DNA of 64,000 nucleotides from Patagioenas fasciata (taxonomy: Eukaryota > Chordata > Aves > Columbiformes > Columbidae): contig NC_092520.1 in NCBI RefSeq assembly GCF_037038585.1, forward strand, positions 3,424,501-3,488,500, written 5' to 3'. The translations under genes and the position numbers were made by a program. Positions within the stretch are counted from its first letter, which is position 1, and each line of letters opens with the position of its first letter. The notes beneath the pieces are model-generated. The model did not search any database, had not been told where the DNA came from, and saw only the letters and a list, made by a program, of their open reading frames with translations. Shown here piece after piece: positions 36,561-46,400 of this stretch.

Positions 36561-38680
36561 CACTCAGCTTGGGCGGACGGGCAGGTCACGCTGGTGGGAA
36601 CCCTGCGTGAACTTGCTGCAGCCACAGGAATTTCATCTTTTATGATAATCAGCTGCAGGAACATCCACAGGGATGTAATAAATTCACGCCGTGATCTTCT
36701 GAACGATAACAGAGAACACCAGCCTTTTTATGTGGTTAAAAATCTCACATGACTGTTTCCTACGGCATCGGTAATTACATAGGGCCCTACATCATGCGAT
36801 GTAAACAGCTGAGATTGGCAACACCGCTCCAGCATTTCTGCTCCGACTGTTCATAAATCGGAGATAAAAGAAGCCACAGTCCTCCCCCGCTGCAGCCTGC
36901 AAATACTCTGGTTAAAATAAACCGCCAATCCTTATTAATTAACTCAATATTTTAAGCCCCAAAGGGATGATTATTTGGTTTGAATTCAGGCAGTATCTGG
37001 GTTATTAGATGGTTTCTGTGGTGAGCTATGCGAAGGGATGGACTCGACCCGTCAAAGCTGATGAAAATCAAATGTGAAACTTCTCCCTAAAAGCTCCTCA
37101 ATACCACCATGAGATGGTATCGTGTATGATGAGCACTTTTCTAATTCCCTTGCAAAAACCTTTTTATCATGCTAAGATAGCAAAAAGCAAAGATAAGTCT
37201 GAAATTTAGGATATGAGGCTGAAACCTTAACAAGCACGAGCTGGAAATCTACAGGGATTTCTTTGGTGTTGTATCAGTTCCGCTGCTATAAAATCGTTAA
37301 TAGATTAACTTGGGATTTGGGGTCATATTTGAATTATCCTCTGGGGGAAATTTGGCTATTTAGTCCCTGAATTATGGGTTAGAACTTCCAGTATACATTA
37401 AGCGGCAAATTAAATGCAATCTCCATATACAGGGCATGCGAGCAGCGATGTTAAGTAACTCATTTTACTCATCTAAACACCAGTATTTCAAGAAAGTTTG
37501 GAGATAGTCTTCTACTCTTGTAGAAATGAGGAAGAATAGGAAAATCCTGCTATGATAGTGTCATATTGACTTAAAATTCACCAAATCAGTGTAAGTTGGT
37601 CACAGAATAGTCACGTCTCACCTGAGCATTGATTTTCTTTCTATTTTTAAATCTTTTGACGTTTTGGGCAAACAAGCCGTGGCGTGTTGTTTCCATAAAC
37701 CATTTTCAGTGGTTTGCCTAAGGAGAAACTCTGTTCTTGCGTGGTGATCTTCTCTAGTTTTAGATATAATTCTGAGCTATAACTAGTTTGCTCAGTAGAG
37801 GAACCGTATCTAGAGAGCTTCAAATTCATGAAGTGTTGCCCAAAACCCAAACAGATTTTGTTTTAAAAAGCAAGTTTTGATACTCTAAGGTGACGATGTA
37901 AAGTTCAAAAGCAAGGAGAACATGCATTGTAATGAACCAGAAGCCAGGAGGTGAATCGAGCTGATACAACAGGTCTAAAATTACTGCATTTGAACCTCCT
38001 GATCTCCACAATGTGGCTCAGAAGTCTGGGTGCTTGAAAATACTGAAATAATCGGGTGTTTTTTTTTAACCAGAAGAAAGAAAATGGAGAGGCACTGGTT
38101 CCCAGAAGATCTTTCAAAATAATAAAGACACTGCTTTAAAATAATTTTCCTGGTTGGACACAGCAACATCCAGAACTCAAACACAACTCCACACTCACGG
38201 CGCCCAAAACTTAAGCTTGAGGTTTCGAATTTATTGGAGACCCACACGTAGAATCACACGGTTTGGTGAGAAAAGTCCACACCAACCTGTCACAATGAGG
38301 TGAAATGGGGAATTACCACCTGCTAACCAAAGGAAAGAGTTTGTCAGCTCCGTTTTCCACTCCTACGAAGCACTTTGAGGAAAGGCAGACCATGGTTGCA
38401 AGGGAAGAAGGATGGAAGGGGATGATTTCCGCCAGGAACTCCAGCCAACTTGACTTTCTGCTCCACTTTTCATGTTCTTCCCCTCATTGTTGTTTTTAAA
38501 TTTTTAATGAGTTTGTGGTTGAATACCCAAGACCAAAACACATGCTAAAGACAACGCTGGTATAATGCACATCAATACAGCATGAATATTGCAAAACCAT
38601 GAGTACTGTAGGTGAACGAAGGCTTGGGGGGCTTCCAGCGGGGAAGTCCTGTATGGTGTGGGACCTCCATGGGGCTGAGG

Positions 38681-38746
38681 GCAGGAACACAGAAGGACAG
38701 GAGGAGAAGAGGACAGGAGGACAGAAGAACAGGAGGACAGGACTTT
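38681..38746. repeat. Purine-rich imperfect repeat (aggacagg units)
   Basis: About 65 bp of imperfect repeats of 'ggacaggagg' type, almost purine-only apart from C in each unit. It marks the left edge of the GC-rich block before UVRAG. Confidence 0.8.
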
Positions 38747-39171
38747 CCAGCACTACATGCCACACTCAACCCTTCCAGAGCCACCTGATCTGGTCGGAAC
38801 AGGCATTTCCAGTGTCGCGGCACACACTGAAGACAGGCATTCCCAGTACCGCTGCCGGGGTGGTGGGACAGGTGTTCTTGGCGGTGTGGGGACGGGTGTT
38901 TCGGCACAGCCCTTGCTGGTCCCTGTCAATGCGATGGGGACGAGCATCTCCAGCACAGCCACCTACACCAGGGAAGGTGCTGTGGGCATGGGTGCCCCCA
39001 GAGGGGCATGGGGACAGGACTGGCGGTCCCAGTGCTGCATGGTACGTAGGGGTGGTGTGACTCTGGTGGGGATGGTCCTTCTGGCCAGGATGGATATTGT
39101 CTGGATGGGATGGCGATGGGCGCTCGGGGATGGCTGTGTTGGGGCTCAGCGTGTGTTGGCATCAGGGTTAG

Positions 39172-39782
39172 CCTGATGTGGGGTGAGTTGGCACCATGTG
39201 GGGTGAGCTGGTGCAGTGCGGTGTGGGTCGGTGTGAAGTGGGGTGGGTGAACATGATGTGGGGTGGGTTGGAATGATGTTGAGTTTGTTGGCATGATGTG
39301 GGACAAGTTGGTCTGTTTGGGGCAGGTTGGTGTCATGTGGCACAGGTGATATGATGTGGGGAAGGTTGGGGTGATGTGGGACAGGTGACATGATGTGGGG
39401 AAGGTTGGGGTGATGTGGGGCAGGTGACATGATGTGGGGTAAGTTGGTGTGGTGTGGGGTGGGTTGGGGTGACGTGGGGCAGGTTGGTGTGGGGCAGGTG
39501 ACATAGTGTGGAGTAGATGACTCGATGTGGGGCAGGTAACATGATGTGGGGCAGGTGACATGGTGTAGGGTAGGTTGGTGTGGTGTGGGGCAGGTGACAT
39601 GATATGGGGCAGGTGACATGCTGTAGGGCAGGTTGATGTGGTGTGGGGCAGATTGGGGTGACATTGGGCAGGTTGGTGCCATGTGGGGCAGGTGACATGC
39701 AATGGGATAGGTTGGTGTGGTGTGGGGCAGGTGACACGATGTGGGGCTGGCTGGTGTGGGGCTGGTGACACGGTGTGGGCAG
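39172..39782. repeat. UVRAG: G-rich minisatellite upstream of UVRAG
   Basis: About 600 bp of imperfect units of roughly 19-20 bp such as 'caggtgacatgatgtgggg' and 'aaggttggggtgatgtggg'. The + strand is G-rich and C-poor throughout. It ends at the edge of the CpG island. Reverse-strand frames stay open through it with a Pro/His/Thr-rich period; these look like by-products of the repeat. Confidence 0.93.
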
Positions 39783-39876
39783 CGTGGCCCCGGCGGTCCA
39801 GGCCGTTCCCGTTGCCATGACGACACCCGCCCCCTGTCCCCCCGCGCACCCGCCCAGCAAAATATTTTCGTCCCAC

Positions 39877-39882
39877 CACGTG
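39877..39882. promoter_or_regulatory. UVRAG: E-box CACGTG (first)
   Basis: CACGTG in context ccaCCACGTGATAA. It resembles the MiT/TFE (TFEB, TFE3) CLEAR element core. Binding is inferred, not shown. Confidence 0.6.
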
Positions 39883-39906
39883 ATAAAAACAGCTTCCCCC
39901 CCCCAA

Positions 39907-39912
39907 CACGTG
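39907..39912. promoter_or_regulatory. UVRAG: E-box CACGTG (second)
   Basis: CACGTGAC, 30 bp after the first and so about three helical turns away on the same face. It matches 8 bases of the CLEAR consensus half. Confidence 0.6.
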
Positions 39913-39987
39913 ACGGTAGACGCGAGACGTCAATCAAAACCTCCTTCTTCCAATCACCTGCCGTTTCTTCGGCTGCCGTCCCTCCTT

Positions 39988-39995
39988 CCGGAAGT
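39988..39995 (+). promoter_or_regulatory. UVRAG: ETS/GABP-type site CCGGAAGT
   Basis: An exact CCGGAAGT, the core recognised by ETS factors such as GABPA, common in CpG-island promoters. Confidence 0.55.
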
Positions 39996-40286
39996 CGACG
40001 CTCCAATCGGCGCCCGCTCTAGTCCCGACTGTTTGACAGAGGCCGCGGAGAGGAGCGTTGATTGGCGTTGCTCTCACCCAGTCGCCTCTCAAGGACGCAG
40101 CCGCGCTCCCGCCTCTGTGCAGCGCCGACCAGTGAGCGAGCGGAACGCTGCTTCCCTCCCGCCCCCCGCCGGCCGCCCCCCAGCACTGCGGTAATATGGC
40201 TCCGTAGCGAGCGGCCCGGGCCGGTGCTGCTGCCGCCATTAACCCCTGGGTGCCCGGCGGCGCGGGGGGAGCGGCCCGCGGGGCTC

Positions 40287-40325
40287 ATGCGCTGCAGCCG
40301 CTGCCCGGCCGTTGCCCTACCGTGA
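40287..40325 (+). CDS. Upstream ORF in UVRAG 5' leader (12 codons)
   Basis: ATG at 40287 opens a frame reading MRCSRCPAVALP and stopping at TGA 40323-40325, two bases before the UVRAG ATG. It is out of frame with UVRAG. Its start context is weak (C at -3 and +4), whereas the UVRAG ATG has A at -3. It would be part of the transcript only if the start site lies upstream of 40287, which promoter layout makes likely. A smaller frame (ATG 40196, three codons) lies further up. Confidence 0.55.
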   Translation: MRCSRCPAVALP

Positions 40326-40327
40326 GG

Positions 40328-40408
40328 ATGAGCTCGGCTGCCGGCCCCGCCGCCTTACCCCCGGGCTCCGCCACCCGGGCCTTGCATGTGGAGCTGCCCT
40401 CGCAGCAG
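40328..40408 (+). CDS. UVRAG: UVRAG exon 1 (coding part)
   Basis: Encodes residues 1-27, from the ATG to PSQQ, ending before GTACGG in phase 0. [11 protein letters not shown] matches the human protein exactly as I recall it; the preceding Pro/Ala tail is shorter. Confidence 0.96.
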
Positions 40409-43400
40409 GTACGGCGGGACCTCGGGGGAGGGTCGGGCCGGAGGCGGCCCCAGCTGGGGGAGGGGGTGCTCCCTGAGGTGTGGGGGTGCTCCTTGAGGGG
40501 AGGGTGCCCTGAGGTGAAGGGGGTTTGCTCACTGAGGTGTGGGGTCCCCTGTGAAGTGAAGGGGGTTGCTCCCTGGTCTGGAGGGTCCCCTGAGGTGAAG
40601 GGCGTTGCTCACTGAGATTTGGGGGTGTGCTGAGGTGAAAGAGGGGTGCTCACTGAGATGTGGAGGTGCTCGCTGAGATGTGGGGTCCCCTGAGGTGAAA
40701 GGGGGTGCTCGCTGAGATGTGGGGTACCCCGAGGTAAAAGGGGGGGTGCTACCTGGGCTGTGGAGGTACCCTGAGACGTGGGGATCCCCTGAGGTGAAGG
40801 AAGGGGTGGATACTGAGGTCTGGGGTGCCCTGAGTTGAAAAGGGGCTGCTCCCTGAGATGTGGAGGTGCATCCTGAGATGTGGGTTCCCCTGAGATGAAA
40901 GGGGGGTGCTCACTGAGGTGTGGGGTCCCCTGAGGTAAAAGTGGCGTGCTACCTGGGATGTGGAGGTGTGCTGAGATGCGGGGGTCCCCTGCAGTGAAGG
41001 TGGGGTTGCCCCAACATGAAGAGGGGTGCTCACTGAGATGCAGAGGTGCTCTGAGATGTGGGGATCCTCTGAGGTGAAGGAGGGGGTGGATACTGAGGTC
41101 TGGGGTGCCCTGAGGTGAAAGGGGGATGCTCACTGAGATGTGGGGTTCTTTGAGGTGAAAGGGGGGTGCTCACTGAGATGTGGGGTTCCCTGAGGTGAAA
41201 GGGAGGTGCTCACTGAGATGTGGGGTTCCCTGAGGTGAAAGGGAGGTGCTCACTGAGATGTGGGGGTCCCCTGAGGTGAAGGTGGGGAGCGCACTGAGGT
41301 ATAGGTTGCCCCAACATGAAGAGGGGTGCTCACTGAGATGTGGAGGTGCTCTGAGATGTGGGGATCCCCTGAGGTGAAGGGGGGGTGCTCACTGAGATGT
41401 GGGCATCCCCTGAGATGAAAGGGGGGTGCTGCCTGTGCTGCAGGGTGCCCTGAGGTGAAAGGGGGCGCTCCCCAAGGTTTGGGCCCCCCTGAAGGTGAAG
41501 GAGTGGAGAAGTACTCCCTAAAGTGTAATGGGGGGTTCTCTGATATACAGGGATGCCTGAGGCAGAGTCCCCAAGCTGATGGAAGTGGGGTCCCTGAGGA
41601 AGGGGGTTTTAACCCTCTTCTCTTGGGCTGGTAGGAAGATGAGAGGGTGAGGACCCTTTTCCATGGGGACAGGGGTCTTTGCCCCTTTCATGCCAGCACT
41701 GGAGAGTCAAGGGGGGTTCCCTCTCCCCAAGAGGCTGCTCCTGTGCCCACGGAGATGCTGGATGCAAACTGCAGCTGAGAGTCGCAGCACAGATAACAAC
41801 CAGATAAATCAGCTTTAAGCTTGGGTAGCTGATGAGGCGGGAACAGCTGGGGTGCCCTCTGCTCTCCCGCTGAATCGGGGTGGAGGATAAAACCTACGGT
41901 GAGTTCCGAACACTGCTGAAATGTTCCCTCCCCATCACATCCTTCCTTCGGCTAACTCTGTTTTTCCTGTTTGCTGGTAGTTGGCTTTTGGTTTACTGGG
42001 CAACTGTCCCGTGTTTTAATTTTGGAGAGCGTTAGAAGCGAGGTTAAGTGAGGAAGTCTAGGCTGTGCTGGAGGGTTTAGCAATCCGTATCAAACTAAGT
42101 CTGTGCCCTTTCCCCTCTTGCATGCAGTGCCTCTTATTTTATGGGTCTAGTCAGCTTAAGCAGTGTGAGGGAGTGGAGTGAATAATTACTTAGCACAGGC
42201 ATGCTTTTCCATAGAAATTCTCTGAGATCTGAATCTGCATGTGAAGTTTTAGTTTGTTACCTCAGTGCAGTCAATGTTATTAAGAAGTAGACAAGTGATC
42301 AGAGTTGAGCTACGTGCTTCCAGGTGTGAAAATGAGGAGTTCCTAAAGAAAAATCAATAGATGCCAACTTGAAATGAAGAGATAACTGCTCGTTGGATAA
42401 ACATGATTTACCAGATGTCCTCTTAGGGGCAAAGGGAGGGAATGGAAATGGCTCTTGGCCACCAGAGCTGTGCAAGTATTGACCCTAATCTGACAGCAAG
42501 TACTTACTCTAAAATGTGGGCCTGTTCTATGTTAATGAACATAAACACGAGCACTACTGTGAGTGAACTTTACAGGGAGCAGTGGATTGTTCAGGAGATC
42601 AAGTAAGGCCTTCTCCCTGCTGAATTTTTGGTTTTATTCTTTCCCAGACTTATGCAAGAACCAAGTGAACGCTGCAGGGAGAAGCCTTAGTTATTAGTCA
42701 TTGGACTTCATTTGTGAAAGTGACACCAAAACACAGTCATTTTTTTCTAGGAGCAGACACTTTTGTAGGAGTTTTGAGGAACAGAAACTGAATCATCAGT
42801 TATGTTCCAGTCAAGTAAATATTTAGTTTAATTTCCCTAGGGTGGGCACTGAAGAAATGTTAATTGTAACAAATGTAAGTCTTGGACAAAGTCTGAGGTA
42901 TTGTTTTGTTGTGTGCTCTGCAAATATAAGGACCATGTGCTGGGGTATCTGTGTGCTGTGTCAGTGCTTGTAATCAAATCAAGAAACTCTGTAACTACAG
43001 TCAGATACACTGATAACAAATCATCCTCTTTCACTGCTTTATCTGAGCTTAAACGTCTGTTACTGAATTAGAAGATACTTTACCTTGAAGGGGCTGATCA
43101 CCCTGGGGATATTTTACTGCAGAATCATGAAAAAGAATGAAAAGTCATTCCAGTCTATTGTACCACTTCTGTAATGCAGAAAATCTGGCTGATCTGAGTG
43201 TGGTGCTACATAATGCAAGGTAATTGTTTGCTACCTGCCAGCACAGAAATCAGCTTGGTGATTTGTTTTAGTAGGCAGTTTTCTCTAGAACAAACAATGC
43301 TGCGTTTTTTGACTATAAGGACAAGAGTAAGATGGTCTGAGTCACAGCTATAAACCTCCCTAAAGACCAAATTCTCAAATGGGAACTTAAGGTGAGTGCT

Positions 43401-46400
43401 TTTAATGACTGAAGTGACTTTTTAACGACTGTAATGTGGGTTCAGTTTAGATTTAATTGTTCCAGTGAAATTCGTATTGACTAGAAGACAAAGTTCCTGC
43501 TACTGACGCATTTGCAGGAGTGAAAAGTCATGTCCAAAACCTTTTGCCACTGTGACCACGCTTGTGTCAGGCTGACTAACGTATTCTTTAACTTGTTTGT
43601 TGGTGACAGGGTGACCTGGCCTAAGAATGCCTTTTGCTGTCGTATTCTGCCTTTTAAGTGGGAGAAATAGAGGATATGGCTGTAGATAAATGCATTTGGT
43701 TAAGCATAAAATTCCAATTTGTATCCCTAAGTAATCATGCCAGACCGTCATTTTCTTTTGCTGGAAGAGCAAGTCTAACAGAACTAAAAATGTGTTGTGA
43801 AATAATTACACTTTAAAAGCAGGTATTCTTTAGCATTATCTCTTTCTAGTTGCTTGAGGCAAGAAAGCCAGGAATGTCACGATGACTTACTGATTTCTAA
43901 ATGCTCAAAACTTCTCAGTCCTGTCATAAGCAGTTCAAAGGGATGGGGTGGGGAGTGGGGAAGCCAACCCTTTCAGACTCTCGTATTTCAAATGGAAGAG
44001 GTTGGCCAAAAAAAATGCCATCTTAACAGACAGAGCCAGTTATGTTGCAGTCAAATGATCTTTTCAATGTTCCTGTGCTGATTGTCATGTGCGCTTCTCT
44101 AGAGGCAGAAAAGTGCATCTTTGTGGGCTCCAAAACCAGCACCTCCAACAAACTTTTCCTTCATGCTAAAATTGAGGAACTTTTACTATCAATTCCACCA
44201 TGAGACAGAAGCTTTTGATGAACTGTGAGACAGTGTTTGAAGCTTGAACTTGAACTGCAGTACAAACAGCTGTACTGTACAGCACAGGCTGTAGTGCGTG
44301 AATAAGGAGTTGTAAGGAAGAAAAGGAGCCCATACATTTTTTTTTTTTCTTAAATGAATGATTTTCAGTCAGTCTGTGGTTTAAGTGTGTCCAATCCCTC
44401 TTGTCCACATGACATGAATAATCTATAAGTGTAATTGTGTTTGGTTTTGGGTGAAACAGAGGGGGATCCCTCGGAAATAATGGCTAGAATCATTTTAGAA
44501 AATGATCAAAATGTCCCCGTCACTTAATTGTGATAAAGATAGATGACAGAAGAAAAGCGAACAAACCCCAATGTGGATGCCAGTGTAGCAGGCGAGTATA
44601 AAGTCGTAAGTGTATTAGCACTTCAGTGACTTGACTGATTTTTAAAATGTCATTTCAGCAGCCACTTGGGAGTGGTTTGACTGTACACCAACTGCAGGGA
44701 AAATGCTCATCAGCTGGTTGCATCTCTACCACCATTACTTACTGACTGTAAGCTAGAAAGTTTGGTCTGTTTGTGTTGCTGATTTCCACTGGCTTGATTG
44801 AAGATCATCTATTACTTCCAAATTATAGGCAAAAAATGGTAGGTGATGTTTATACTGTACATTAGGCCATTCTGTAATGGCACTGTAGATCACCTCCACC
44901 AATATCTGCTTTTTTCCCCAGGAAACTGTTCAACTCTTGGACCTCTATTATTGATGCCTTGATGTACGCGATTTTCTGCTCACTGGAGATGTGTTGGGCA
45001 ATGGGGAGAAAAAAAGCTAGGTGTTATAGATACTAAGGGATACACTATGAGACGTAAACTGAGTTAGTTCTTTTCCATGAGAGGATTTAGTTCCAGTTCA
45101 GTGTCAGTCAGTCGTGTTTCAATATGCCCCATGTAGTCGTGTCCAATGTGCGTTTCCAAGATGAGCTGCTCAAAGACCGTGGATGCGTTATGTGAGAAGG
45201 AGTGAGATGTGCTCTGGTGAATATGGACGTGGTGGTAAGAAGGGCAGGAGTAACTTGTTCCACCCTGTGTAGCCATGCTAGACCAAAGTCTACATGACCC
45301 AATATCTTCTATATCTTTCAGCTCATCTCTTGTCAGATCATGGAAGTTTCTGTGGAAAGGAGCAGCAATGACCTTTCAGCCACAAACTTCAGAATTTGTG
45401 TTTAGGGTGGAGCAAGCAGTGAGACTTCCCAAGAACACTGTAACCTCCGTTCACTTGCAGGCTGGGATTCAGAAAGAAACAGTTGGAGTTTGATGGATTT
45501 TTAGGAGCAAAACTTAGAAAAGGTGGCTTGTGTGGCTTCTGTACTAGTTGAACTCTAGGAGCAGTTTAGCTCCATAGCGTGGGAAAGAGTTTTAGGATGA
45601 TAAGGTCAAGGGGCCTGAACTGGTTCCGTGATGGACCATGTGAGGTTTCTTTGTACTCTGAACTTCAACAAACTGCAGAACATGACATTTGGTTTTACTC
45701 AGTGCTGGTACAGACTTGTCAGACTAGATGCATGTTGGCTTTATGAAATACACATTGGCATTTCCATTAGCCAGGTAAAACTATTATGTGGCCAGGATAT
45801 GTTTTCTTCCATCCTGCCACTGTTCAGACAGTAGGTTATCCCCATCCTAAACCTTTTTGGCAGGAAAAGGTCTTTCATTTTGAAGACTGAAGGTGAAAAT
45901 CTTGTTTATGAACTGAAAAAGCTTCTATCAACCAAAGTTCTGGAGCAGACCTGTACGTGGTAGGAAGAAAAGCCCCCAAAATCAACTTTGAACATGAATC
46001 TACTCTGTAATGTTTACGTTCCATGAACTGATTGAATGTAATAAAGATATTTAATTCAAAGACTGTGGAGGTCTTTGGGGGTTTATAGTCTTATTCCATG
46101 TTCATTCCCATAAATAAGTGGGAAGTTGATGACAAAATCTGAATATCTCATTGAGGACCATAGAATTGAAGATTCTGTCCGTTCTGTAAAATTTCTTGTG
46201 CAAGAAATTGTTCCACTGAGCTACATTTAAAGAAATCATATATACTAAATGTCTGACAGTCTTTGAGCATCTGGGGTTTTAGTAATTACAGGAGCTTTAA
46301 TGTACACGCTTCAGAAACTTGCATTGCTGCACTGTTTGAAGCCAGGATGGAAAGGAATGGAAGTCACGAGTGAACTTCAAAGCAAAAGATGTTTTTTTCT

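Larger units (their letters stand above)
24200..38680. other. DGAT2-UVRAG intergenic region
   Basis: About 14.5 kb between the DGAT2 poly(A) site and the GC-rich UVRAG promoter block. It holds CR1 copies at 24519, 28760, 29943, 31050, 33680 and 35719, plus short simple repeats. Between these I see no exon with good splice sites, no RNA gene and no long credible frame. Stretches such as 25500-28750, 31680-33670 and 36570-38670 show nothing recognisable. Confidence 0.7.
39783..40460 (+). promoter_or_regulatory. UVRAG: UVRAG CpG-island promoter
   Basis: A sharp rise in G+C and CpG around the UVRAG first exon. It holds two CACGTG E-boxes, CCAAT boxes at 39950-39954 and 40003-40007, an inverted one (ATTGG, 40061-40065), an ETS-type CCGGAAGT (39988-39995) and YY1-like ATGGC elements (40193-40200; inverted at 40232-40239). 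No TATA box is seen. This is typical of a TATA-less housekeeping promoter. The start site is probably between about 40020 and 40200 but is not determined. Confidence 0.85.

Noticed and set aside
40250-40327. Upstream in-frame extension of UVRAG
   Set aside because: The frame is open but begins with GTG and has no ATG; the ATG at 40328 with A at -3 is preferred.
40609-41133. Reverse-strand frames of 174 and 94 codons rich in Ser, Pro and His
   Set aside because: They read the intron 1 minisatellite. No splice, start or family support.
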